This document shows, in pieces, positions 1 to 5,651 of a stretch of 5,701 bases of DNA (its first letter is position 1; every line of letters starts with the position of its first letter). The stretch covers positions 1 through 5,701 of the forward strand of contig JAAXQB010000280.1 in NCBI GenBank assembly GCA_012329085.1, written 5' to 3'. Below the pieces are notes generated by a model. It was not told the origin of the DNA. It searched no databases and saw nothing but the letters and a program-made list of their open reading frames with translations. The translations under genes and the position numbers were made by a program. Origin of the DNA: Methanosarcinales archaeon (GTDB lineage: Archaea; Halobacteriota; Methanosarcinia; Methanosarcinales; Methanosarcinaceae).

Positions 1-91
1 ATTTTCTCCTACGCTCATTCATTATGAATGAGCTATCAAAAATCAGAGATTTTCTCCTACGCTCATTCATTATGAATGAGCTATTAAAAAT
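1..91. repeat. Two tandem 48-bp units with internal palindromes
   Basis: Positions 1-36 recur exactly at 49-84. With one mismatch (37/85) the identity runs on to 43/91, so the period is 48 bp. Each unit has a perfect inverted repeat, GCTCATTCAT and ATGAATGAGC around one T, with arms 13-22/24-33 and 61-70/72-81. Between the two palindromes, GAGA-TTT-TCTC (46-56) forms a smaller hairpin. The first copy touches the window edge, so more units may lie to the left. Read on the minus strand, each unit starts TTTTTRATAGCTCATT, the same start as the repeat at 5611-5632 on the plus strand. The units lie downstream of the minus-strand sepS/DUF169 pair, so they could form 3' RNA hairpins, but their function is unknown. 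Confidence 0.9.
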
Positions 92-107
92 TATGTAAAA
101 ATTAATT

Positions 108-220
108 CTACTTTGTCAGATTGGAGACCCATTCAAGCATTCGATATTGATTTTGCTTTTCTGAACGGTTTGAAGTCATACCGCCCTACATGGCTGGTTT
201 ATCTTTTAATATGACAAAGT
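108..220 (-). other. Inverted-repeat-bounded segment with 23-codon mini-ORF
   Basis: ACTTTGTCA (110-118) and TGACAAAGT (212-220) are perfect 9-bp arms enclosing 93 bases that look more G+C-rich than their surroundings. On the minus strand, an ATG at 179-177 opens a 23-codon ORF ending in TAG at 110-108. It is preceded by GGGCGG, which could act as a ribosome binding site, and by an in-frame TAG just upstream. The encoded peptide starts MTSNRSEKQNQ and contains LEWVSNLTK. I do not recognise it. It could be a small protein, a structured non-coding RNA or the remnant of a mobile element. A second overlapping inverted repeat, CAAGT and ACTTG (221-225/233-237), follows on the right. Confidence 0.35.
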
Positions 221-237
221 CAAGTTAATATGACTTG

Positions 238-355
238 CAGAAAGTAAGTTAATGGTTTATTCATTTATTATATTTTTTTCTAATTAAAATCAAGTTTAAA
301 TTGAATAGAATAAAAATATAATGCCATATAAATAGAATTAAAAACATACACGCCA
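238..355. other. A+T-rich spacer, nothing recognised
   Basis: This is the 3' flank of the minus-strand DUF169 gene. It is low-complexity A+T sequence without an ORF of useful length. On the minus strand only short T5 runs occur (opposite 312-316 and 340-344), which could serve as weak archaeal oligo-T termination signals. Confidence 0.5.
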
Positions 356-1093
356 TTATACAATTATTTCTGGAGTTGTTTTAAGACCTTCTTCTATTTT
401 ATGTACAATTTCAGATGATATTCCAATAGGCAATTCAAAATTAGAGTATTTGCTATGTTTTCTAGAACCTTTACATCCAAAAGATATCACAAGTTTTTTT
501 TCAAGTACAGATACTGTACATTCCCCACATATGGAATTTGCACCAAGTGTATTTATATCCAATCTTTCCCCTGTATGGTATGAATATGCTTGAATAATAC
601 GCATTGCTTTTTCAGGAGTTAAATAAAGAATAATTAGATCAAAATTAGATTGGTTTTTAGATAATGGTTCAATTCTAATCGATTTGTATTGTTGTCCAAT
701 ATCACATTTAGAATGAGTATGCGATGTTCCAACTCCGAGAGAAGTGGAACAATTGCAAATCTTTGATTTGTAACCTATGGAAAACTGAATATTTTTAACA
801 AGTGATGGAAATGAATCAATTGCTTGTTTTGCAGCATCCATGCAACTATATCGATTGGATTTTAAATAATAATTATAAGGTGGTGTTCCGCCATTGAATA
901 TATATTCAGCTATTCGGCATTTTTGAGATGATATTAAAAACTTTTCCCCATATCGTGCTTTTTGTACCATCTCACAAAAAAGTAAATTTGAATTTTTGTC
1001 CCCCTCTATTTCATTTTCAAAACTTATACACACCGGCACACCATCGTGCATAATATCCATTATTGAAAATTCATTAGATTTATAGCATATCAA
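356..1093 (-). CDS. DUF169-family (COG2043) cysteine-rich protein
   Basis: The 245-residue product resembles the DUF169 family, whose function I do not know. The match rests on the overall pattern: a short strand near residues 19-25 (VPVCISF), Cys40 followed by KARYG, Cys59, a Gly-Gly around 68-69, then a C-terminal block with PL (143-144), FDLIILYLTPEKAMRIIQA (151-169), Cys189, Cys192, and SFGCKGSRK (204-212) ending in LPIGIS...EEGLK. Eleven cysteines are present. A segment at 113-130 holds Cys-Asn-Cys and then His125, His127 and Cys130, which could bind metal; I suspect it is unusual for the family. There is no signal peptide or membrane segment, so it is probably cytoplasmic. The start is TTG at 1093-1091, chosen because GGGAG sits 10 nt upstream; the first in-frame ATG (1060) has no such motif. 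It lies 48 bp downstream of sepS on the same strand and is probably co-transcribed. The family call is from memory of the pattern, not a search. Confidence 0.78.
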   Translation of the reverse strand: MICYKSNEFSIMDIMHDGVPVCISFENEIEGDKNSNLLFCEMVQKARYGEKFLISSQKCRIAEYIFNGGTPPYNYYLKSNRYSCMDAAKQAIDSFPSLVKNIQFSIGYKSKICNCSTSLGVGTSHTHSKCDIGQQYKSIRIEPLSKNQSNFDLIILYLTPEKAMRIIQAYSYHTGERLDINTLGANSICGECTVSVLEKKLVISFGCKGSRKHSKYSNFELPIGISSEIVHKIEEGLKTTPEIIV

Positions 1094-1103
1094 AAATATA
1101 AAA

Positions 1104-1108
1104 CTCCC
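1104..1108 (-). promoter_or_regulatory. Shine-Dalgarno supporting a TTG start
   Basis: GGGAG on the minus strand lies 10 nt before TTG (1093-1091). An ATG overlapping this motif (1110-1108) is in another frame and meets a stop after six codons. The frame of the DUF169 gene is closed by TAA at 1126-1124, so no upstream in-frame ATG exists. The 48-bp gap to sepS shows no strong TATA box of its own, which fits a shared transcript. Confidence 0.5.
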
Positions 1109-1141
1109 ATGAATATTTGAATATTAATTATCGGCATGTAG

Positions 1142-2752
1142 TTAATTTCCCACAAATTCCCATTCAACCATAGTAAATACAGGACCTCTAAGATCTATTT
1201 TTTTCTTTTTACTAGTGATATAATTATTAGCAATCGGATCAAGTTTTATATTTATTTCCGATGGAACTTTTATAATTCTCGCCCTTACGGTTGATTTATC
1301 CTCTAATTCTTGCTCAATCGTATGTGCAACAAGAGATGCAAATGAATCTATAAATCTAATATTTGTGCATGCGCAAGCATTTTCAAATGCTTTTTTCCAT
1401 TTTTTATTCCGTGGAACTCCAAGAATGTTATTTTCAAATACTACGACTTCATTAAAAGTTGCAGGACCGCACAATTTAGTATCGGTTTCAGGTTCAGTAA
1501 CCCATACTTTCAAATATCCTTTTTTAAAGTCTCCTTCCCATGCCAAAAATTTACATGGGCTTTCAGTTTGTGCATTTTGCTCGCATGTTTCTATTATATT
1601 TTCCATAATCTCTATACCTTTTTCGGTCTTTGGAGTTTTATCAATATAAATCATTTTTGCAAGCTCGCCATCCTTAAGACTCCATTCAGAATTTATTTGT
1701 GGATATGCAAGTCCTCTTACATCATCTGCTTCATGCAAAATCATTGCAATTCGTTCAACACCAAGCCCAAGATTCATTACAGGATATGGGATATTATATT
1801 CAGCAAGAGCAGTTGGAGAATATATTCCAAAAGTTGCAACTTCTATCCATCCATCCGAATATTTTGTATTTGAATTTAAAAGTTTTGGATGGTATGCAAA
1901 GACTTCGGTTTGTGTATCAGGCACATAATATTTACTTCTCTTTTTATCAGGCATAAATTTAAATTTTTCAAATCCAAATTGAGATAAAAGTCCCTCTGCA
2001 ACTGCCATTCCATAATCTATAGTCACATCTTCATCTACAATTACGCATGATGCCGAATAATAAGACATAAGCCGAGATGCATCTTCTTTTTGTTCTCGTC
2101 TAAAACATCTATCAATAGAAAAAAAGCGTAAAGGTGGATTTTCGTTATCAATTAATGAAGAAAGCGAAATAAACCATCCAGAAGTCATATGGCTTCTTAA
2201 AGTTTTACGGGATGAAATAGGCACAAGGTCTTTAAATTCTGGAAATACTTTATCAACCATTTCAATAATTAAAGTATCTTGAAGTTCAAGTTTTTCTGAT
2301 ATTTCAAAAATTAAATCATCGCCTTCTATATCTCCTTTTTTATATTCATGTAATACTTTTCTTATTTTTTCAATACCTTCTACTCCAATATCCCCTAATA
2401 TTTCAAATATGTTTGCTTTTCTTTCATCTGATATACCAACATTTGGTCTTGGCAATCCTGCAAGATAAAAGCATCGATCAAGTACAGCTAATGCTTCGTG
2501 TCCAAATTGTTTATGAACTTCTTTTTCATCGATTATTAATGGATTCATCATTTCTTCAAAACCCATCCGCATGTATGCAGTTCTAAGCTTTGAGATTGTA
2601 TCATATATTGGGTGCGGTTTTCCATATTTAAAGGATAATCGCGGATATTGGTTGAATGATTCTGGTTTTTTTATTAATTTTTTCCCATCATTCCATGCAG
2701 TATTAAAGTTTTCTGCGGCTTTTTTTCGTATAATTTCAGGATTAAATTTCAT
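1142..2752 (-). CDS. sepS: O-phosphoserine--tRNA(Cys) ligase (SepRS)
   Basis: This class II aminoacyl-tRNA synthetase attaches O-phosphoserine to tRNA-Cys; SepCysS then makes Cys-tRNA. Numbering from the preferred ATG (536 residues) gives a class II catalytic core. Motif 1 lies near 48-72, ending MGFEEMMNP. TLRSHMTSGWF is at 184-194. Motif 2 is FSIDRCFRREQKED at 211-224 (FRRE 217-220), followed by SAS at 233-235. Motif 3 is MNLGLGVERIAM at 326-337, with Arg334. The phosphoserine-pocket residues known for the family appear at the expected places: HMT 188-190, SAS 233-235, YY 275-276 and Asn327. The C-terminal third, expected to contact the anticodon, ends in DLRGPVF. Length matches the family (about 535-540). 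A start three codons upstream, GTG at 2761-2759, is also open; I prefer ATG because GTGA precedes it by 5 nt and the pocket numbering then agrees with the family. It is the first gene of a probable two-gene unit with the DUF169 gene. No frameshift or missing key residue is seen. Confidence 0.97.
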   Translation of the reverse strand: MKFNPEIIRKKAAENFNTAWNDGKKLIKKPESFNQYPRLSFKYGKPHPIYDTISKLRTAYMRMGFEEMMNPLIIDEKEVHKQFGHEALAVLDRCFYLAGLPRPNVGISDERKANIFEILGDIGVEGIEKIRKVLHEYKKGDIEGDDLIFEISEKLELQDTLIIEMVDKVFPEFKDLVPISSRKTLRSHMTSGWFISLSSLIDNENPPLRFFSIDRCFRREQKEDASRLMSYYSASCVIVDEDVTIDYGMAVAEGLLSQFGFEKFKFMPDKKRSKYYVPDTQTEVFAYHPKLLNSNTKYSDGWIEVATFGIYSPTALAEYNIPYPVMNLGLGVERIAMILHEADDVRGLAYPQINSEWSLKDGELAKMIYIDKTPKTEKGIEIMENIIETCEQNAQTESPCKFLAWEGDFKKGYLKVWVTEPETDTKLCGPATFNEVVVFENNILGVPRNKKWKKAFENACACTNIRFIDSFASLVAHTIEQELEDKSTVRARIIKVPSEINIKLDPIANNYITSKKKKIDLRGPVFTMVEWEFVGN

Positions 2753-2757
2753 AAATC

Positions 2758-2761
2758 TCAC
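2758..2761 (-). promoter_or_regulatory. GTGA ribosome binding site deciding sepS start
   Basis: GTGA on the minus strand (2761-2758) matches part of the archaeal GGTGA-type Shine-Dalgarno sequence and lies 5 nt before ATG (2752-2750). The same bases form the competing GTG start, so the site is read here as a binding site, not a codon. If transcription begins at about 2761, a leaderless GTG start would be the alternative. Confidence 0.45.
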
Positions 2762-2782
2762 TTTAAAGACATTTTACTATTT

Positions 2783-2824
2783 TAAATATAAATATGTGTA
2801 ATAACTTATAACGATATGTTATAA
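2783..2824 (-). promoter_or_regulatory. sepS promoter region with 19-bp palindrome
   Basis: Minus-strand TATA candidates are TTTATATTTA (2792-2783), TTATAA (2811-2806) and TTATAA (2824-2819). With the usual archaeal spacing of about 26 bp from TATA centre to transcription start, these predict starts near 2761, 2782 and 2796, giving leaders of about 9, 30 and 44 nt before the ATG. The last two TATA candidates are the halves of a perfect inverted repeat, TTATAAC-GATAT-GTTATAA, at 2806-2824. A regulator bound there would cover the TATA element, so it may be an operator. In such A+T-rich DNA the individual TATA calls are weak. Confidence 0.45.
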
Positions 2825-2884
2825 ATAATCAATCAATATTTGGAAATTATTATAAATTCTCTGACTTTTTAATTTTTTTGAAAA

Positions 2885-2945
2885 TTTTTAATAGCTCGTT
2901 CGGAACGCTCTGAGCATTTGCTCGTGATTGAACGCTCTGAGCGTT
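2885..2945 (+). repeat. Second locus of the GCTC/GAGC palindrome family
   Basis: The first 22 bases (2885-2906) match 5611-5632 at 19 of 22 positions, and all three differences are transitions. GAACGCTCTGAGC occurs twice (2903-2915 and 2930-2942). The second copy extends into a perfect palindrome AACGCTC-T-GAGCGTT (2931-2945). GAGC-ATTT-GCTC (2912-2923) can pair as well, so alternative hairpins are possible. The block stands out from its A+T-rich surroundings by its G+C content. It lies about 60 bp upstream of the sepS promoter region. A minus-strand ORF of 64 codons covering it is judged spurious. Confidence 0.8.
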
Positions 2946-3073
2946 AGTATATAACTTGTAAAGTTGTATGCTTAGAAAAATTCCTAATTTCCCATTTGTG
3001 AATAAAAAATATAAAAACTTTAAATTAATTGGGTGGAAAAACATTTTAAGAATATAAAATTGTAGAAATTAAG

Positions 3074-3234
3074 ATTTAAGAGGCTGTCCAATAACTAATT
3101 TACAACATACATTTAAGTTATATTTTATTCCAATTGGATAATTATTAATTATAATTTTATAAATATTGTCCCAAATGTGATAAATATTAATTGATTTGTA
3201 CACGGGATTTCAATTGTTGGACAGCCACTTAAAT
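3074..3234. mobile_element. MITE-like element with 21-bp terminal inverted repeats
   Basis: The 21 bases at 3074-3094 are the reverse complement of 3214-3234 with two mismatches (19/21). The core GGCTGTCCAA (3082-3091) and TTGGACAGCC (3217-3226) is perfect and looks like a transposon end. The 119 bases between the arms are A+T-rich and non-coding. The total of 161 bp, or 145 bp if only the core arms count, is typical of a miniature inverted-repeat element moved by a transposase encoded elsewhere. I see no clear direct target duplication: the flanking ATTTAAG/CTTAAAT is itself inverted. A long-arm transcriptional hairpin is the alternative reading. Confidence 0.7.
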
Positions 3235-3436
3235 GCAAAAAATATAATTATGAATAATAGAAATGGATATGTGTTAAAATTAAAATCATTGCAATCAATA
3301 CGATATTATAAGTTTATAAGTTATATTTAAAATCAAAAATTTTTTCAAGCACATATTTATTTCTGAATGTGTTTTTTGAACAAGCGGCACAGTTTCATAA
3401 TTCAGTTACATAATGAAAAAAAAAATTAACAATTGT
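3235..3436. other. Intergenic spacer, nothing recognised
   Basis: This A+T-rich stretch lies between the MITE-like element and the 10-bp repeats. A slightly G+C-richer island, CAAGCGGCACAG (about 3380-3391), interrupts it without visible symmetry. There is no ORF, hairpin or promoter I can defend. Confidence 0.45.
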
Positions 3437-3620
3437 ACGCAGATGAACGCGAATAAACGCAGATTATTAAGAGTTTAAATAAAAGAATTGACAGAATAGA
3501 TTGTCAAATATTCTATTTATTTTTTTACACCCATTTGGCGTTTACCTGTATCCTAAATTTATAGAAATTATGCTTTTTTACAATAAAAAAATCTGCGTAA
3601 ATCTGCGTAAATCTGCGTCC
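3437..3620. repeat. Opposed blocks of 10-bp ACGCAGAT / ATCTGCGT units
   Basis: Three 10-bp units at 3437-3466 (ACGCAGATGA, ACGCGAATAA, ACGCAGATTA) face three units at 3591-3620 (ATCTGCGTAA twice, then ATCTGCGTCC). The 28-bp arms match in inverted orientation at 22 of 28 positions, and about 125 bp separate the blocks. The 10-bp period is close to one helical turn. An imperfect direct repeat, TCCTAAATTTATAGAAATTA (3551-3570) and TCCTAAATTAGATAGAAGTTA (3618 onward), overlaps the right side. Similar ATCTGCGT strings occur in intergenic DNA of many prokaryotes, so this is probably a dispersed repeat. It lies in the 3' flank of the calcium-repeat gene, and its function is unknown. Confidence 0.75.
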
Positions 3621-3652
3621 TAAATTAGATAGAAGTTATACATTATATATAA

Positions 3653-3662
3653 TAAAAAAAAT
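3653..3662 (-). terminator. Oligo-T terminator after the calcium-repeat gene
   Basis: Eight As at 3654-3661 give T8 on the minus strand, 46 bp beyond the stop codon of the gene at 3708-5096. Archaeal RNA polymerase commonly ends transcription at such T runs without a hairpin, and I see no strong stem just before it. Confidence 0.45.
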
Positions 3663-3707
3663 ATTATACTCGAGGAAATGTTTGTGAAATATCGAATTTA
3701 TGATGAC

Positions 3708-5096
3708 TTAAAAGTTTTCCATAAATGAATTAATTAATTTTCGTATAAATCCAAAAAACCCTTCATATTGTTCTTCATCCACATCAGTTATATTTATTTG
3801 TGCAGTTTCGTCCATCATGGAATCTGTTAAATTCCTTTCAAAAACTTTATCATCTCGCTGTGCCAAATGTCCTAAATCTGGTCGCATAGGTGCAATTACA
3901 TCAGGTCGATGACCTATATTTTCATGAACAATTCTAACATTATCCATTGATGGAATCCATCTAGCTCGCAATTCTTCTAAGGTTAATATTAGAAATATAC
4001 TTCCAGAATCTTCTATAACCAATTCACGAGTATTTCCTTTAAATTCTGATTTGCCAACAAGAACAAGTAAATCGCCCTCTCGAATATTTAAACTTGTATT
4101 ATAACATACTTGCGTTCGTTCATTTTCTCCTTGTCCAAAATGCCAATCAAAAGTAGTTCTTGCAATCGTTTCCATTCCAATTGGAGTTGATTTATCAGGT
4201 GAGCTTAAATGTATCCAATATCCACTATGGTCGGGTAACCATGTGATTTTATTTACTTTGGCTTTTGTAGTTATATATTCTCCGCCATGCGAACCTCTTA
4301 CAAATTCTTCATAAGATAGGAGATAATTACTTGGTTGAATTGGTGAAAATCCAAAACCAAATAGTTCTTCTCCATCAAATATGCCATCACCATCAGTATC
4401 ATTAATTAATGGGTTTGTTACTTTGTTGTTCCACCCTATAATTTCTTCAGAATCAAGTGCACCATCATTGTCAGAATCCCTATCATTTGGATTGGTTCTA
4501 TAAATGAAGACTTCGCATCCGTCCATTAATCCATCTCTATCTGTATCAGGATTTGTTGGATTGGTTTTATTAATTAAGACCTCATCCCCATCCATCAATC
4601 CATCCCCATCAGTGTCAAAATTTGTTGGATCCGTCACATATCCAGCCCTTATCTGTCTGGCAATTAGATTTCTAACAACTTCCCCTCTATCAGAATTTTC
4701 AGACCAAATCTCATTTATCATTGTCGCATCATCTACATCAATAGAGTTACTAATTTCATTAAGGTCAGATATGCCATCACCATCAGTATCCCTTAAAAAA
4801 ACATCAGTAAAAAAACCAAAGAATCCTGTTGTTTCGGCATAATTTGAGAGTCTATCATTATCAGAATCCAAATCCCATGGATTTGAGTTGTTTAGAAATT
4901 CTTGATAATTTGTTAACCCATTGTAATTAAAATCTTGTGCCGCATCAAATGGGTTATTTGGATTTAATAAATGTTTAACCTCAAAAGTATCTGGAATTCC
5001 ATCTCCATCTGAATCTGTCTGCCCATACACTGTTATTGATGCTATTGTAATAAACAGTAAAAAAATTATACATAATTTAACTATAATATCTTTCAT
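3708..5096 (-). CDS. Secreted calcium-binding-repeat protein with OB-fold-like domain
   Basis: The 462-residue product starts with a signal-peptide-like segment: basic Lys2/Lys7, hydrophobic 8-22, likely cleavage near Gly25-Gln26. Eight aspartate-rich motifs of the thrombospondin type 3/EF-loop kind (DxDxDGxxDxxE) follow, starting near residues 28, 55, 77, 103, 161, 184, 207 and 233. Those at 28, 103, 161 and 233 read D[ST]DGDG; the second (DFNYNGLTNYQEF) and third are degenerate. Residues 262-370 form a beta-rich region with the layout of an OB-fold: VNKITW, SGYWIHL, then REGDLLVLVGKSEFKGN. The last 90 residues are unrecognised and end in an amphipathic FFGFIRKLINSFMENF. There is no C-terminal membrane segment or sorting signal. 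Several N-x-S/T sites (69, 176, 333, 422, 435) could be glycosylated. It probably acts outside the membrane, with calcium stabilising a rod-like N-terminus. Its ligand and partner are unknown. ATG start at 5096-5094; no Shine-Dalgarno. Confidence 0.85.
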   Translation of the reverse strand: MKDIIVKLCIIFLLFITIASITVYGQTDSDGDGIPDTFEVKHLLNPNNPFDAAQDFNYNGLTNYQEFLNNSNPWDLDSDNDRLSNYAETTGFFGFFTDVFLRDTDGDGISDLNEISNSIDVDDATMINEIWSENSDRGEVVRNLIARQIRAGYVTDPTNFDTDGDGLMDGDEVLINKTNPTNPDTDRDGLMDGCEVFIYRTNPNDRDSDNDGALDSEEIIGWNNKVTNPLINDTDGDGIFDGEELFGFGFSPIQPSNYLLSYEEFVRGSHGGEYITTKAKVNKITWLPDHSGYWIHLSSPDKSTPIGMETIARTTFDWHFGQGENERTQVCYNTSLNIREGDLLVLVGKSEFKGNTRELVIEDSGSIFLILTLEELRARWIPSMDNVRIVHENIGHRPDVIAPMRPDLGHLAQRDDKVFERNLTDSMMDETAQINITDVDEEQYEGFFGFIRKLINSFMENF

Positions 5097-5120
5097 ATTG
5101 ATTAATATTGTTGTTATATG

Positions 5121-5130
5121 TTATATAAGT
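5121..5130 (-). promoter_or_regulatory. TATA box for the calcium-repeat gene, leaderless mRNA predicted
   Basis: ACTTATATAA on the minus strand (5130-5121) is a good archaeal TATA element. At about 26 bp spacing it places the transcription start near 5098, within a few bases of the ATG at 5096-5094. No Shine-Dalgarno precedes that ATG, so a leaderless transcript is expected. A second A+T-rich TATATA stretch near 5150-5164 is a weaker alternative. Confidence 0.5.
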
Positions 5131-5310
5131 ATTGATTTAAATGAATTCATATATAATTTATATACAAATGCATATACGAGAAATTGAAATGATTATTTTT
5201 TTGAAATTTAGATTGTTCCTTTTTTTCGTTTGAGACGGTGAGTGTTATACTTACCTCTTTATGATGTTTGATAATTACATAAAAAAATTTTAAATATTTT
5301 TGTAAAATTT
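5131..5310. other. A+T-rich upstream region with one small hairpin
   Basis: The only structure seen is GGTGAGT-GTTAT-ACTTACC at 5237-5255, seven pairs including one G-T wobble, in a locally G+C-richer patch (about 5231-5257). T7 runs occur on the plus strand at 5196-5202 and 5220-5226. No gene ends here on the plus strand, so I do not call a terminator. Confidence 0.4.
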
Positions 5311-5544
5311 ATGGAATGTAAAAAAAACTTGTGTGTTAAAATTAAAGTAATCACAATTAATAAAAAATTGTTATTTTTTAAAATGGAAAAATATAATGTA
5401 ATATTTTTTGAATTTAAGTTTTCGTTTGGCTTATTGATTTTATTTTATGGATATTTATTTCCATTCAATCATAAACTTTTGATCTTTTATCTATTTTTAC
5501 TATTCCTATTAAATTATCCCTATAATAGACTTGTTGCAAATTAA
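5311..5544 (+). CDS. Doubtful small hydrophobic protein
   Basis: This 77-codon ORF from ATG 5311 to TAA would encode a basic N-terminus and two hydrophobic stretches, near residues 37-52 (FSFGLLILFYGYLFPF) and 55-68 (KLLIFYLFLLFLLN). That looks like a two-span membrane protein. I do not recognise it. Against it: T-rich DNA yields Phe, Leu and Ile by chance, no Shine-Dalgarno is seen, the nearest TATA-like sequence (TTTTAAATA, 5288-5296) sits too close for a leaderless start at 5311, and it is alone on the plus strand. A shorter start at the ATG at 5383 is possible. The G+C-richer tail, TAGACTTGTTGCAAA near 5526-5540, resembles some insertion-sequence ends but has no partner in the window. Confidence 0.2.
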   Translation: MECKKNLCVKIKVITINKKLLFFKMEKYNVIFFEFKFSFGLLILFYGYLFPFNHKLLIFYLFLLFLLNYPYNRLVAN

Positions 5545-5610
5545 AGATTATGCCTATAAAAATTTTGATTTACCTCTCTTTTTGCCCTACCAATTATATA
5601 CTTCTATGAA

Positions 5611-5642
5611 TTTTTGATAGCTCATTTGGAACAAATGAGCGT
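5611..5642 (+). repeat. Third locus of the GCTC/GAGC palindrome family
   Basis: TTTTTGATA precedes a perfect hairpin GCTCATTTG-GAA-CAAATGAGC (arms 5620-5628 and 5632-5640), followed by GTT. The start matches the middle locus at 2885-2906 (19/22), and the first 16 bases match the minus strand of the left tandem units. The middle and right loci point along the plus strand and the left units along the minus strand. The repeats sit only in non-coding DNA. Confidence 0.85.
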
Positions 5643-5651
5643 TTAATTTTT

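Noticed and set aside
1..91. CRISPR array
   Set aside because: Only two units are present, near-identity runs through 43 of 48 bases, and the remaining 5 bp are far too short for spacers.
1365..1956. Three overlapping plus-strand ORFs inside sepS
   Set aside because: They are antisense to strongly conserved SepRS coding sequence and encode nothing recognisable.
2850..3044. 64-codon minus-strand ORF upstream of sepS
   Set aside because: It runs through the palindromic repeat at 2885-2945, so its repeated NAQSV residues come from the DNA repeat. It has no ribosome binding site and otherwise reads as random A+T-rich translation.
4504..4842. 112-codon plus-strand ORF with repeated Ser-Pro-Ser-Ile-Asn segments
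   Set aside because: It is the antisense shadow of the Asp/Gly-rich calcium motifs; its repeats mirror that coding repeat.
5237..5255. Intrinsic terminator at the GGTGAGT/ACTTACC hairpin
   Set aside because: No plus-strand gene ends nearby, and on the minus strand it lies upstream of the calcium-repeat gene. The stem includes a wobble pair and is followed only by a short T run.
5526..5540. Insertion-sequence end resembling TAGACTTGTTGCAAA
   Set aside because: The string resembles some IS ends, but no inverted partner or transposase fragment is found in the window.
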